Shown: one piece after another, positions 26,232 through 35,902 of the stretch
Numbering within the stretch: the first letter of the stretch is position 1
How the letters are laid out: each line of letters starts with the position of its first letter
NCBI GenBank assembly: GCA_963715485.1
Contig: OY970244.1
Coordinates: 1,488,001 to 1,552,000, forward strand
DNA: 64,000 nt
Source: SG8-30 sp963715485
GTDB lineage: Bacteria; Pseudomonadota; Gammaproteobacteria; Steroidobacterales; Steroidobacteraceae
Reading direction: 5' to 3'
Translations under genes and position numbers: made by a program
Notes under the pieces: generated by a model
The model's database searches: none
The model's input: the letters and a program-made list of their open reading frames with translations, nothing else
Told to the model about the DNA's origin: nothing

Positions 26232-28321
26232 CCAGTCCACTGCGTGAGAACGGCAACGCGTCGCCCATCGGTGCCGGCCGACCCGCGCCGATAGGGGCCA
26301 GGTGGACCGCCGATGGGGTCAACTTCGCGGTGTTCTCGTCGCATGCCGAGCGGGTCGACGTATGCCTATTCGATCCGCTGCAGGGAAAGGAGACGGACCG
26401 GTTCGCCTTGCCCGGCTGCACTGGCGGCGTCTGGCACGGCTTCATTCCCGCGAGTCATGCGCGACCCGGAACCTTGTATGGCTACAGGGTTCACGGACCG
26501 TTTAATCCGGCGGCCGGGCATCGATTCAATCCGAGCAAGCTGTTGCTTGATCCCGCCGCGCTCGACCTCGTTGGCGACCTGCGCATTGCGCCCGCAGTCG
26601 CCGATGACACACTGGGTGGGGCGAGCCCGGATGATTCGGCGCCGTTCGTGCCCCGGTGCCGCGTCGTCGACACAGCCTTCGATTGGCAGGGCGCTCGTGC
26701 CCCGGCGGTGCCCTGGCGCGACACGATCCTCTACGAGCTTCACGTCAAGGGCTTCACCTGCATGCACCCCGAGGTACCGCCTGAGTGGCGCGGCAAGTAC
26801 CTCGGCCTGACCGCGCCCGCGGTGCTCGACCATTTGCGTCGTCTCGGCGTCACCGCTGTCGAGCTGCTGCCGTGCCATGCGTTCACCAGCGAGCCGTTCC
26901 TGGTCGAGCGCGGGCTCGGTAATTACTGGGGCTACAATCCGGTCGCCTGGTTCGCGCCGGCATCCCAGTATGCGGTGTCCGACCCGGTGGTCGAGTTCAA
27001 GCAGATGGTCCGGGCGCTGCACTCTGCCGGCATCGAGGTCATCCTCGACATGGTCTTCAACCATACGGCCGAGGCAGGCGGAAACGGCCTGACCTTTTCG
27101 CTCAAGGGTCTCGACAACGCGACCTATTACCGACTTGATGACGCCGACCGTAGCCGCTACGAGAACCTGACCGGCTGTGGTAATACCGTCAACGCCCGGC
27201 ATCCGGCGGTGCGCTCGCTGATCCTCGACTGTCTGCGTTACTGGGCTCGTGAAATGCGGGTTGACGGTTTTCGGTTCGATCTCGCAACCGTGCTGGCGCG
27301 CGACGCACAGGGCTTCGACCCCCATTCAGCCTTGTTCTCGGCAATTCGCTCCGACCCGGTGCTGTCCTACGCGAAGATGATCGCGGAGCCATGGGACCTC
27401 GGACACGATGGCTACCGTCTCGGCGGTTTCCCCCCGGGCTGGTCCGAGTGGAACGACCGCTATCGGGACACAGTCCGCGCCTTCTGGCGTGGCGATGGCG
27501 GGCAGGTTGCCGGGTTGGCGGAGAGGATGGCGGGTTCGAGTGACCTGTTCCGCCACGGCGGCCGCAAGCCGTCTGCCAGCATCAACTTCGTGACGGCCCA
27601 CGATGGCTTCACGCTGTCTGACCTGGTGAGCTACAACGATCGACACAACGAGGCCAACCTCGAAGGTAACGCCGACGGCCACCGCGAAAACCTCAGCTGG
27701 AATTGCGGGGCGGAAGGGCCGGTCGACGACCCACGGATCAAGGCGCTGCGTCTGAGGCAGGGCCGCAACATGCTGGCGACACTGTTGCTGTCCCAGGGCG
27801 TGCCCATGCTGCAGGCCGGCGACGAGTTCGGGCGCAGTCAACGCGGCAACAACAATGCCTATTGCCAGGACAACGAGATCAGCTGGCTGAGGTGGCCAGC
27901 CATCGGGGATGAGGAGGCGACTGGTCTGGCGGGGTTCGTGGCGAGAGTGATTTCGTTCAGGCATGAGCGCCCGGAACTCAGGCGCGACACCTTCTTCAAG
28001 GGCTCCCCACGCGACGGGCATCAGCCGGACGTGCGCTGGCTGCATCCGGCAGGTCGCGACTTGCGGGACGACGACTGGTCGGACACCGACCTGGCGTGTT
28101 TCGGAATGCTGCTCGGGACGAACACGGCCGATGCCGGGGACCTGCTCCTGCTGCTGTCCGCCGCCGACCACGATGTTCCCTTTACCCTGCCGGAAGACGT
28201 CCCTGGCTCGTGGCGACTGTGTATAGACACCTGGGAAGTGGAAGAATCAGAGGGCGCAGCAAATCAATTGTCTGCACTGCTGTGTCGGCCCCGTAGCCTG
28301 ATGTTGCTGGAGCGATTGTGA
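26228..28321 (+). CDS. glgX: Glycogen debranching enzyme
   Basis: The 697-residue GH13 protein has an N-terminal CBM48 (GARWTADGVNFAVFSSHAER), then the barrel motifs VILDMVFNHTAE, VDGFRFDLATVLARDAQGF with the nucleophile, IAEPWDLGHDGYRLGGFP with the acid, and FVTAHDGFTLSDLVSYNDRH. These are the GlgX/TreX signatures; the enzyme cleaves alpha-1,6 branches trimmed by GlgP. I start it at GTG 26228 because it overlaps the glgB stop by 4 bp and the frame upstream is a shadow of glgB. Its stop overlaps the malQ start (TGATG). Confidence 0.95.
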   Translation: MTSPLRENGNASPIGAGRPAPIGARWTADGVNFAVFSSHAERVDVCLFDPLQGKETDRFALPGCTGGVWHGFIPASHARPGTLYGYRVHGPFNPAAGHRFNPSKLLLDPAALDLVGDLRIAPAVADDTLGGASPDDSAPFVPRCRVVDTAFDWQGARAPAVPWRDTILYELHVKGFTCMHPEVPPEWRGKYLGLTAPAVLDHLRRLGVTAVELLPCHAFTSEPFLVERGLGNYWGYNPVAWFAPASQYAVSDPVVEFKQMVRALHSAGIEVILDMVFNHTAEAGGNGLTFSLKGLDNATYYRLDDADRSRYENLTGCGNTVNARHPAVRSLILDCLRYWAREMRVDGFRFDLATVLARDAQGFDPHSALFSAIRSDPVLSYAKMIAEPWDLGHDGYRLGGFPPGWSEWNDRYRDTVRAFWRGDGGQVAGLAERMAGSSDLFRHGGRKPSASINFVTAHDGFTLSDLVSYNDRHNEANLEGNADGHRENLSWNCGAEGPVDDPRIKALRLRQGRNMLATLLLSQGVPMLQAGDEFGRSQRGNNNAYCQDNEISWLRWPAIGDEEATGLAGFVARVISFRHERPELRRDTFFKGSPRDGHQPDVRWLHPAGRDLRDDDWSDTDLACFGMLLGTNTADAGDLLLLLSAADHDVPFTLPEDVPGSWRLCIDTWEVEESEGAANQLSALLCRPRSLMLLERL

Positions 28322-30213
28322 TGGACGATGACACAATAGCAACCCTGGCGCGCGCCCGAGGCATCGGCGAATGTTATCTCGACTTTCGCGGCGAACCGTG
28401 CAAGGTCAGCCTGTCGACGCAACTTGCCATCCTGCGCGCCATGGGCGTCGATTCCCGGCACGCAGCAGAAGTCCTCGCTTCGGGTGAAGCGGCTGCAGAC
28501 CGGCGGGAACAGCGATCGTCAACCGTATCACGTTGCCATGAGTCGGCCGCAATCGCGGCAGGTGCCCGCCTTTGGGGCGTGGCGATACAGCTGTACAGCC
28601 TTCGCTCGGGGGAGAATTGGGGTGTCGGCGACTTCGGCGACCTGGCCCGACTGGTGCACAAAGCGGCGAGTGCCGGGGCACACTTCATCGGGCTGAATCC
28701 GCTGCACGCCGGATTCGCCGCCGATCCGGCTCAGTGCAGCCCGTATAGCCCGTCGAGCCGGCATTTCCTGAATGTGCTGTACATCGACATCGAGTCGGTT
28801 GCCGATCTGCAGTCCTGTCCGGAAGCGCAGGCACGAATTGCTGCGGCTGCATTCCAGCAGGAACTCGGGCGCCTGCGCGCAACCGGACTCGTGGACTACG
28901 CCGGTGTCGCAGCGCTCAAGTTCGAGATCCTGCGCCTGCTGCACCAGCGCTTTCGCAGCGAGGAACTGGCGAGGAGGACTCCCCGTGGGCTTGGCTTCGA
29001 AGCGTTTCTTGCCGGGCGCGGAGCCGTGCTGAGGCGTCATGCGGTATTCGAGGCTTTGGACGCGGTCATGCGGCAGCGGCACGACGCCCAGGGCGGATGG
29101 CTGACCTGGCCTGCGGAGTACCGCGATCCCGATGGACCTGCAGTGCGGGCCTTCGCGGCGTCCTCGGAGCAGCAGGTCGAATTCCACGCCTGGCTACAGT
29201 GGATCGCCGAGTCGCAGTTGGCATCGGTGGCGCGCATCGCAGGTGACGTTGGCATGGAGATCGGCCTGTATGGAGACTATGCGGTCGGCGCCAACCCGGG
29301 CGGATCGGAAGTCTGGTCGGACCAGCGGACCCATTGCCTGGGGGCGAGCATCGGGGCGCCTCCGGACCGCCTGGCGCTGAAGGGCCAGGACTGGGGCCTG
29401 CTGCCGCCGGACCCGCGGGCCATGGCGCTGGATGAATGCCGTGGCTTCGGCCTGCTGATGAGCGAGAACATGCGACATTACGGTGCGCTGCGCATCGACC
29501 ATGTCATGGCGCTCTACCGCCTGTGGTGGGTCCCGCACGGCCTGCCGTCCAGTGATGGCGGCTACGTTCACTATCCCGTCGGCCCGCTGTTCGAAGCCGT
29601 CGCGCGGGAAAGCCGGCGCGCTGCATGCATGATCATTGGTGAAAACCTCGGCACCGTACCCGACGAGGTGGTGCAGGCCATGGCGGACTACAATGTCTAC
29701 GGTTACAAGGTGCTGTTCTTCGAGCGTAACCGCGACCGTTTCATCCGGCCGGATGAATGGCAGCGCGAAGTGCTGGCCTCGGTATCGACCCACGACCTGC
29801 CGACGCTGCGCGCCTGGTGGGAGGCGTCGGACATCGAGCTGCGCGCCAGCCTCGGCATGTATCCGGAAGGCCTGGACCTGGGCGAGCTCGCGACCGAGCG
29901 GCAACACGACCGGGAGCTCCTGATCGAGGCAATGGCGGAGGCGGGCGTCCGCCCGCGGTGGCCGGTCGACCATTTCGAGCCGGACTTTGCCGCCGCGGTG
30001 CACGCGTTCCTCGCATCGACGGCTTCGGCCCTCGTCGCCGTCCAGGCCGAAGACCTGCTCGGCATGGTCGAGCCGGTGAACGTACCGGGCACCAGTTCGG
30101 AGTACCCGAACTGGCGACGCAAGCTCTCGGCGGACATCGACGAGATCTTGTCGGGCGATTCCGCGCGTCCGATCGTCGAGACCATGCAGCGGCTGCGGCC
30201 GGCGTGGTCATAG
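28321..30213 (+). CDS. malQ: 4-alpha-glucanotransferase
   Basis: The 630-residue GH77 enzyme has the amylomaltase motifs SPYSPSSRHFLNVLYIDIES, LRIDHVMALYRLWWVP with the nucleophile, IGENLGTVPDEV with the acid, and STHDLPTLRAWWE with the third carboxylate. It disproportionates the short malto-oligosaccharides left by GlgX so that GlgP can continue. The N-terminal 70-80 residues form the small extra domain common in bacterial MalQ. ATG 28321 shares one base with the glgX stop. It closes the glgP-glgB-glgX-malQ operon; glgA and glgC are not in the window. Confidence 0.95.
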   Translation: MDDDTIATLARARGIGECYLDFRGEPCKVSLSTQLAILRAMGVDSRHAAEVLASGEAAADRREQRSSTVSRCHESAAIAAGARLWGVAIQLYSLRSGENWGVGDFGDLARLVHKAASAGAHFIGLNPLHAGFAADPAQCSPYSPSSRHFLNVLYIDIESVADLQSCPEAQARIAAAAFQQELGRLRATGLVDYAGVAALKFEILRLLHQRFRSEELARRTPRGLGFEAFLAGRGAVLRRHAVFEALDAVMRQRHDAQGGWLTWPAEYRDPDGPAVRAFAASSEQQVEFHAWLQWIAESQLASVARIAGDVGMEIGLYGDYAVGANPGGSEVWSDQRTHCLGASIGAPPDRLALKGQDWGLLPPDPRAMALDECRGFGLLMSENMRHYGALRIDHVMALYRLWWVPHGLPSSDGGYVHYPVGPLFEAVARESRRAACMIIGENLGTVPDEVVQAMADYNVYGYKVLFFERNRDRFIRPDEWQREVLASVSTHDLPTLRAWWEASDIELRASLGMYPEGLDLGELATERQHDRELLIEAMAEAGVRPRWPVDHFEPDFAAAVHAFLASTASALVAVQAEDLLGMVEPVNVPGTSSEYPNWRRKLSADIDEILSGDSARPIVETMQRLRPAWS

Positions 30214-30306
30214 GTGCCGGCCTCGATGCTGAACGGCCCGGTCGACATAATCGGTGCTGAGCGTGGTCGGTCGCATGCGTGCACATCACCAAGGGAGCCC
30301 TCGATA

Positions 30307-30900
30307 ATGACCCGTCTGGTCCTGTCGTCGATAGCCGCCGTCGGAATGTCTGTCCTGGTGACCATGGCTGCTCCGGTCATCCACGCGGAACCAGTGGCGG
30401 AATCCGAGCGCATGCCCGTCGACGTCCGGCGGACGACGCTGATCGTCCGCGACATCGAGCGATCGCTGCCCTTCTGGCGCGACGCGCTCGGGCTCAAGGT
30501 CGTCTACGACCAGGTCATCGAGCGGCCCGAGGATCCAGATGCGCCTGAGGGCGCAAAGCGGAGCCTGCGGCTGGTGTTGATGCGCGCCAACGACACCTTC
30601 GTGGGCGCGGTAGGCCTGCTGGAATACACTTCGCCGCGCCGGCCCGATCCCGGTATGGGCGAGGACCGGCCCATAATCGGTGACTTCATCATGGTCGTGA
30701 ATGCCGCGGACCTCGATTCCCGCTGGGCTCAGGTCAAGGCGGTGCCAGGGGTCAAGGTGCTTTCAGAGCCCTCGAGGGTCGAGTACCCAGCGGCAGATGG
30801 CGGCGTGATACCGGTAATGGTCTCAATGGTCCGCGACCCCGATGGCTACTTCATCGAGCTGAACCAGATACTCGGCGTGCCGGCCGGCACTGGCCACTGA
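30307..30900 (+). CDS. Exported VOC-fold (glyoxalase/dioxygenase-like) protein
   Basis: The 197-residue protein starts with an apparent signal peptide (MTRLVLSSIAAVGMSVLVTM, then AAPVIHAEP) and continues as a VOC domain: RRTTLIVRDIERSLPFWRDA, LGLKVVYDQVIE, and the closing half with MVSMVRDPDGYFIELNQILG. RDPDGYFIEL is the usual metal-site glutamate motif of the second beta-alpha-beta-beta-beta unit. Most VOC proteins are cytosolic, so export is unusual. AAGGGAG precedes ATG 30307. It is separated from malQ by 93 bp and has no clear partner gene. Confidence 0.75.
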   Translation: MTRLVLSSIAAVGMSVLVTMAAPVIHAEPVAESERMPVDVRRTTLIVRDIERSLPFWRDALGLKVVYDQVIERPEDPDAPEGAKRSLRLVLMRANDTFVGAVGLLEYTSPRRPDPGMGEDRPIIGDFIMVVNAADLDSRWAQVKAVPGVKVLSEPSRVEYPAADGGVIPVMVSMVRDPDGYFIELNQILGVPAGTGH

Positions 30901-30912
30901 CGCGGCCTCCCT

Positions 30913-33162
30913 TCACCGCCAGCGCTCCCTGACCGGGCGGCCGAGTCCCAAATAGAACCCGAAGTCTCCACCTTCGCCATAGCCCGCCGTTAACTGAACC
31001 GGCCCGAACGGCGTGTTACCGCCGACGAACAGCTGGGCGCCCAGAAGAATGTCCGTATCCGCGCTGCCGTCCAACAGGTTCCAGACCCTGGCGCCCTCGA
31101 TCGCCGCGCCGGCGAACAGGTCCATGTTCAGCAGCGTGCTGACGTCGGTAATCCGCCAGCCCAGGCCCAGGCGTGAATAGAGGAAGTCATTGCCACGCAG
31201 TTCGCCTCGCTCGAGGCTGGTCATCGCACCAGGTCCGCCAAGGCGGAAAGTCTGCTGCGCAGCTGGCACGCTGCCGAAGGCCGTGCCGCCGGCCAGGTCG
31301 TAGAACACCAGTGCGTTGGTCTTGAACACGGCGGACTGGTTCCACTCCAGCAGCGCGGTCTGGTACGAATCCGTGGCGCCCAGCCCGGGCTCGGAGAAGG
31401 CGACTTCCAGCCGCTGGCGCGAGCCCTGGGTCGACCACAGGTCCGAGTCGCGCGTGTCGCGCTCGAACTCGACCAGGTAACCCGCGTCCTGGTAATTCCG
31501 CTCGTCCTCCAGTCTCAGATCGCCGAGCAGCTTGATGTTATCGTCGTTGCGCCAGTAGATACCGGCCTGCAATTCTCCCCAGGTACCCATTTCGACTCCA
31601 GCGCGCAGCTGCGCACGCGAGCTCCTGAAGGCGTAGGTTGCAACGTGCTCGTCGTCGAGATAGAAATCCTCGTCGGATTCGTACCAGCCCAGGCGCGGGA
31701 GTATGAAGACTCGCCGGGCCGACCCGAGGGGCAGGCGCAGGTCGGTCTCCAGGAATGACTGGCCACCGAGTTGTGCAGCGACGCGCCACTCCTTGCCGCC
31801 CGCATCCGGCCAGGTCCGCCGCAGGAGCGCACTGGCGAGGATTTCCGGCTCACCCGACAGCCCGGACTCGATGCCGAAGTCGAATGCGACAAAGGTCGGA
31901 CCCCAGGACTTGAGTACCGGAGTGAACACAATGGTCGCCCCTTCACGCGGTCCCTCCACCCGATGGGCCACCGATTCATAGGCGCCGGTCGCGTAGATTC
32001 GCAAGGCATCGTCGGCGATGCGGATTTCATCCAGCGGCTTGCCGGCGCCGCTCCTGATCAGCGATTGCAGGTAGGTGGCGGTGTCCCGGTCCACGCCCTC
32101 GAAGTGGATGCCGGCGATGACGCGAGCCTTCGTGGAGACGTCTCCATCGACGGCAGCGCGCCATTCGGCATAGTCCTCCGGCGATACCGCAAGCGAGGCG
32201 AGGCTCGTCGCAGCAGCGCGCGCGGCACGCTCTCCCTGGCTGATCGCCGACTTCGACAGCTGGAAATCGGTCGAGCCCACGTCCTCCAGGACGATGGTCA
32301 CGGACACGTCATCAGCCGTCAGTGAATCGAGCGACGCCTGTTCGTTGCTTTCGATGAGGATGTCGAGCATCCGACCCACCGAGCCAGCTGCCGAGCGCAT
32401 GCTCTGCACCGGCGGATCCGGCGCGTCCACGGCAATGGCGATGACCACGTCGGCACAGGTCTCGCGTGCTACGTCCACCGGAAGGTTGCGCGTGATGCCA
32501 CCGTCGACCAGGAGCCAGTCGCCGAGTTCGACCGGCGCGAAGGCGCCTGGCACGGACATGCTGGCTCGCAGGGCGACCGGCAGCTCTCCCGAGCGGAAAA
32601 CGACCATTTGACCTGATTTGAGGTCGGTAGCAACCGCACGGAAAGGGATCGGCAGTTCATCGAAGTCGTCGACCTCGGAATGCGCGGCAACCATGTTGCG
32701 GATCAGCGACTCCACCTGCTGGGTCTCGACCAATGCGCGGGGCGCAATCAGGCCCTCGTCGCCCAGGCCGAATTCGAGCTTGTTGGAGATGGTCTCGTTG
32801 TCCCGCTTGACGTTCATCGGCTGGTAGCGGCGAATCTGCTCGAGGCTGAACACGCCCTGCCAGTCGATGGATGTGACGAATTGCTCCAGCTCTGCCGCGT
32901 GCATGCCGCTGGCGTAGGCTCCGCCGATCAGCGCACCCATGCTGGTGCCGGCCACGCAATCGATCGGCACCTGAAGTTCCTCCAGCACCTTGATCACGCC
33001 AATGTGCGCCGCGCCCATGGCGCCGCCGCCGCCGAGCACCAGTCCGATTCGCGGTCGTTTCGGTGGTTCTACAGTGCCGGGGCCGACGGCGTGGGCTGCC
33101 GTGCCGAAGCCAAGGGAAAACAGCAGCGCGGCAATCGCCGCACCTGGAGCAACAGCATTCAT
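30913..33162 (-). CDS. Patatin-like phospholipase fused to Omp85-type outer-membrane barrel
   Basis: The 749-residue protein has a signal peptide (AAIAALLFSLGFGTAAHAVG), a patatin domain with oxyanion loop GLVLGGGGAMGAAHIGVIKV, nucleophile serine in GTSMGALIGGAYASG and catalytic Asp in DGGITRNLPVD, then a POTRA-like segment (about 355-400) and a C-terminal D15/Omp85 barrel (from about 410). This is the PlpD/FplA type Vd autotransporter layout, in which the barrel exposes or releases the phospholipase domain. The C-terminus reads YLGLGRPVRERWR rather than ending in Phe, which is atypical for the last barrel strand. Convergent with the VOC gene. Confidence 0.9.
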   Translation of the reverse strand: MNAVAPGAAIAALLFSLGFGTAAHAVGPGTVEPPKRPRIGLVLGGGGAMGAAHIGVIKVLEELQVPIDCVAGTSMGALIGGAYASGMHAAELEQFVTSIDWQGVFSLEQIRRYQPMNVKRDNETISNKLEFGLGDEGLIAPRALVETQQVESLIRNMVAAHSEVDDFDELPIPFRAVATDLKSGQMVVFRSGELPVALRASMSVPGAFAPVELGDWLLVDGGITRNLPVDVARETCADVVIAIAVDAPDPPVQSMRSAAGSVGRMLDILIESNEQASLDSLTADDVSVTIVLEDVGSTDFQLSKSAISQGERAARAAATSLASLAVSPEDYAEWRAAVDGDVSTKARVIAGIHFEGVDRDTATYLQSLIRSGAGKPLDEIRIADDALRIYATGAYESVAHRVEGPREGATIVFTPVLKSWGPTFVAFDFGIESGLSGEPEILASALLRRTWPDAGGKEWRVAAQLGGQSFLETDLRLPLGSARRVFILPRLGWYESDEDFYLDDEHVATYAFRSSRAQLRAGVEMGTWGELQAGIYWRNDDNIKLLGDLRLEDERNYQDAGYLVEFERDTRDSDLWSTQGSRQRLEVAFSEPGLGATDSYQTALLEWNQSAVFKTNALVFYDLAGGTAFGSVPAAQQTFRLGGPGAMTSLERGELRGNDFLYSRLGLGWRITDVSTLLNMDLFAGAAIEGARVWNLLDGSADTDILLGAQLFVGGNTPFGPVQLTAGYGEGGDFGFYLGLGRPVRERWR

Positions 33163-33242
33163 GGGTCAGGTCCGTCCGGAATGGCGGGGCATGGCGCGAA
33201 GTCTACGCCGGATCGCGCGACTCGCGCCCCGTCGCGAGCCGC

Positions 33243-34526
33243 CTAGAGGAGGTCGCGCATCCGGTACCACAACATGCCGAGCACCAGGGCCGGGCGCCGG
33301 AGCGCCATGCCACCGGGGAAGTCCATGTGGGGAATGCGGCCGAACAGGTCGAAGCGCTCCGACTGCCCGGCGATTGCGTCGGCCACGAGCTTCCCCGCGA
33401 TGCCGGTCAGCGCCATGCCGTGCCCCGAGAAACCCTGCAGGAAATAGACGTTCGATCCCAGGCGTCCGAAATGTGGTGCGCGGTTCACGGTGATGTCGAC
33501 GTAACCGCCCCAGGCATAGTCGATCCGGGCATCTGCCAGCTGCGGAAAGACCTTCAGCATCCTGGCCCGCGTGGCGCGTTCGGTACCGAGCGGGTCGAGG
33601 CCGGAATAGCTCACCCTGCCGCCGAACAGCAGGCGATGGTCAGCCGACAGCCGGAAGTAGTCGAGCACGAAGTTGACGTCGGCCACGGCAAGGTTGTCGC
33701 GGATCAGCGCCCCGGCCCGATCCCTGCCCAGCGGTTCGGTCGCGACGATGTAGGTGCCGACCGCCATGATCTTGCGCTGCAACTCCGGCACCAGGCCTTC
33801 GAGATAGGTATTGCCGGCCAGCGCGACGAAATTCGCGCGAATGCTGCCCGTGGCCGTTCGCAGCGTCGCCACCGGCCCCCTTTCGAGACCGGTTACCCGG
33901 CTCGACTCGAAAACCGTCGCCCCGGCCTGTTCGGCGGCACGGGCCAGGCCGCGAACCAGCTTCAAGGGATGGCAGTGCCCGCTTCCGGTATCGCGCAGCG
34001 CCGCACAATAGCGCGTCGTCGCCAGCAGCGACTGGACTTCGTCGCGCTCGAGGAAGCTGACCGAACGGTAACCGTACTCGCTGGCCAGTTCCTCGCATTC
34101 CACCCTGAGGTCGTCGCGCTGCCGCTGTTTGACAGCGACATGCAGCTGTCCCCAGGAAAGCTCGCAGTCGATTGCATGCCGGGCGACCCGCTCGCGCACC
34201 AGGTCCAGTCCGTCTGCGGTGACCTGCCACATGCTGCGGGCGACCTCGCGCCCGACCAGGCTCTCGATCTTGTCCTGGCCGCAGGCATAACCGAAGATCA
34301 ATTGAGCGCCGGAGCGACCGGAGGCGCCGAAGCCAATCTGCTCGGCCTCGAGCAGTGCCACCTTGTAGCCGCGTTCCGCCAGGTGCAGGGCCGCCGAGCA
34401 GCCGGCAATGCCGCCGCCAATTACGGCAACGTCGAAGACCTGGTCGCCGGCCAGTGCCGGGCGGCGGGGCTCCGCTGCTGCCGACTCGGTGTAATAGTTG
34501 TGGATGTTCTTTTCGGTGAGCGTCAT
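33243..34526 (-). CDS. puuB: FAD-dependent gamma-glutamylputrescine oxidase-like enzyme
   Basis: The 427-residue DAO-family oxidoreductase has the dinucleotide fold VFDVAVIGGGIAGCSAALHL, the E of ALLEAEQIGFGASGRSGAQL, and the characteristic SGRSGAQLIFG and GFSGHGMALTGIAGKLVADA segments of the PuuB/OrdL group. PuuB oxidises gamma-glutamylputrescine to the aldehyde with release of ammonia and H2O2. The ATG at 34526 overlaps the stop of the upstream PuuA-like gene by 4 bp, so ligase and oxidase are translated together, matching consecutive pathway steps. The N-terminal MTLTEKNIHNYYTESA is typical of the family. Confidence 0.9.
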   Translation of the reverse strand: MTLTEKNIHNYYTESAAAEPRRPALAGDQVFDVAVIGGGIAGCSAALHLAERGYKVALLEAEQIGFGASGRSGAQLIFGYACGQDKIESLVGREVARSMWQVTADGLDLVRERVARHAIDCELSWGQLHVAVKQRQRDDLRVECEELASEYGYRSVSFLERDEVQSLLATTRYCAALRDTGSGHCHPLKLVRGLARAAEQAGATVFESSRVTGLERGPVATLRTATGSIRANFVALAGNTYLEGLVPELQRKIMAVGTYIVATEPLGRDRAGALIRDNLAVADVNFVLDYFRLSADHRLLFGGRVSYSGLDPLGTERATRARMLKVFPQLADARIDYAWGGYVDITVNRAPHFGRLGSNVYFLQGFSGHGMALTGIAGKLVADAIAGQSERFDLFGRIPHMDFPGGMALRRPALVLGMLWYRMRDLL

Positions 34527-35902
34527 AACGGTGCCAGGTACCAGGCATATTCGAGCGGGGAAATGTACGAGCCGAAGTCTGCCAGCTCGCCACGCTTCAG
34601 CGTGACATACAGGTCGATAAATCGCTCGCCAAAGTATTCGCGCATTGCCTCGCTCGAGTCGAGTCGCGCAATGGCGGTGGCCCAGTCGATGGGAAGTGGC
34701 TCGGCTTCGAGCGGCTGGGTGTAGGCATTCCCGGTCAAGGGCGGTGGCGCCTCGAGGCTCCGGTCCATGCCATGGAGCATCCCCGCCAGGACTGCCGCGA
34801 CGAACAGGTAGGGATTGACGTCGGCCCCGGCGACGCGGTGCTCGAGGCGGCGATCCGACGGGCCCGAGAGCGGGACGCGCACGGCGACTCCGCGATTGTT
34901 GTAGGCCCAGGTCGGATGCAGCGGGACGTAGGCTTCCGGCCGCAGGCGACGGTAGGAGTTGGCGTTGGGCGCGAAGATCGCCATGCAATCCGCCATGGTC
35001 GCGAGCAATCCCGCGGCCGATCGCCGCAGCAGCAGGTTGTCGGTTTCCCCCTCCGAGGCAAACACGTTCCGTCCACTCTCGTCGAGCAGGCTGACGTGGA
35101 CATGGGTGCCGCTACCCGCCATGTCGCGATAGGGCTTTGCCATGAACGTCGCCTCGACCCCGTGACGGAGCGCGACGCCCTTGACGATCCGCTTCAGGCG
35201 GATGGCATGGTCGCAGGCCAACCTGGCATCCGCGACGTGTTGCAGGTTCACCTCCCACTGGCTCGGCCCGTATTCCGACAAAGCCGTGCCCGCGGGAACA
35301 TCCTGCTCACGGCAGGTGTCGACGATCTCCCGCAAAATCGGCGAGACGGAGTCGAGGTCAATCATCGAGTTGATCTGGGTGCGGTGTTCGCGGCGACCGG
35401 TCAGGGGCGAGCGAGGCGGCTGGGCGTTACCGGCCGGTGTACGCTCGCAGTCGACGAAGTAGAACTCGAGTTCGACGGCAACGACCGGGTTCAGACCGCG
35501 CGAACGATATCTGTCGACCACGGCGCCGAGGACATGGCGCGGGTCGCCGTAAAACGGCTCACCACCGTGCTCGAACATCTCCACCTGCAGCTGCGCGATT
35601 TCGGGTCCGAGCCATGGGCAGCGGTAGAGCGTGCCCGGTACCGGCAGGCAGGGCCTGTCGGCGTCTCCCTCGTCGAACCCGAGTCCCGTTGCCTGCACCG
35701 TGCCCCCGAGCGCATCCAGAGCGAACATCGAGCCCGGCAGGAGCAGGCCCTTTTCATAGATCTGTCTCAGGTCGCCGATCTCGACGCGCTTGCCGCGCAG
35801 GATGCCGTTCATGTCGGGCAGCAGCAGGTCCACGCAACGCACCTGCGGGTGGGTCGCGACGAAGGACTCCGCGCTATCGAAGTTCTCGCGGATCAATGAC
35901 AT
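34523..35902 (-). CDS. Glutamine synthetase family ligase (gamma-glutamylputrescine synthetase-like), copy 1
   Basis: The 459-residue protein has the GS-III/PuuA order: an N-terminal grasp region (VRCVDLLLPDMNGILRGKRV), the metal-binding VAVELEFYFVD, EYGPSQWEVNL, GSGTHVHVSLLDESGRN, FAPNANSYRRLRP and ADVNPYLFVAAVLAGM. These match PuuA and SpuI-type ligases that attach glutamate to polyamines rather than to ammonia. It is coupled to puuB and divergent from puuD. It is a paralogue of the ligase at 36887, so the two may serve different polyamines (putrescine, spermidine, cadaverine or ethanolamine). The start is ATG 35902; the frame upstream is non-homologous. Confidence 0.88.
   Translation of the reverse strand: MSLIRENFDSAESFVATHPQVRCVDLLLPDMNGILRGKRVEIGDLRQIYEKGLLLPGSMFALDALGGTVQATGLGFDEGDADRPCLPVPGTLYRCPWLGPEIAQLQVEMFEHGGEPFYGDPRHVLGAVVDRYRSRGLNPVVAVELEFYFVDCERTPAGNAQPPRSPLTGRREHRTQINSMIDLDSVSPILREIVDTCREQDVPAGTALSEYGPSQWEVNLQHVADARLACDHAIRLKRIVKGVALRHGVEATFMAKPYRDMAGSGTHVHVSLLDESGRNVFASEGETDNLLLRRSAAGLLATMADCMAIFAPNANSYRRLRPEAYVPLHPTWAYNNRGVAVRVPLSGPSDRRLEHRVAGADVNPYLFVAAVLAGMLHGMDRSLEAPPPLTGNAYTQPLEAEPLPIDWATAIARLDSSEAMREYFGERFIDLYVTLKRGELADFGSYISPLEYAWYLAPL

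Noticed and set aside
24486..26240. Minus-strand open frame of 584 codons
   Set aside because: Antisense to glgB and lacking motifs.
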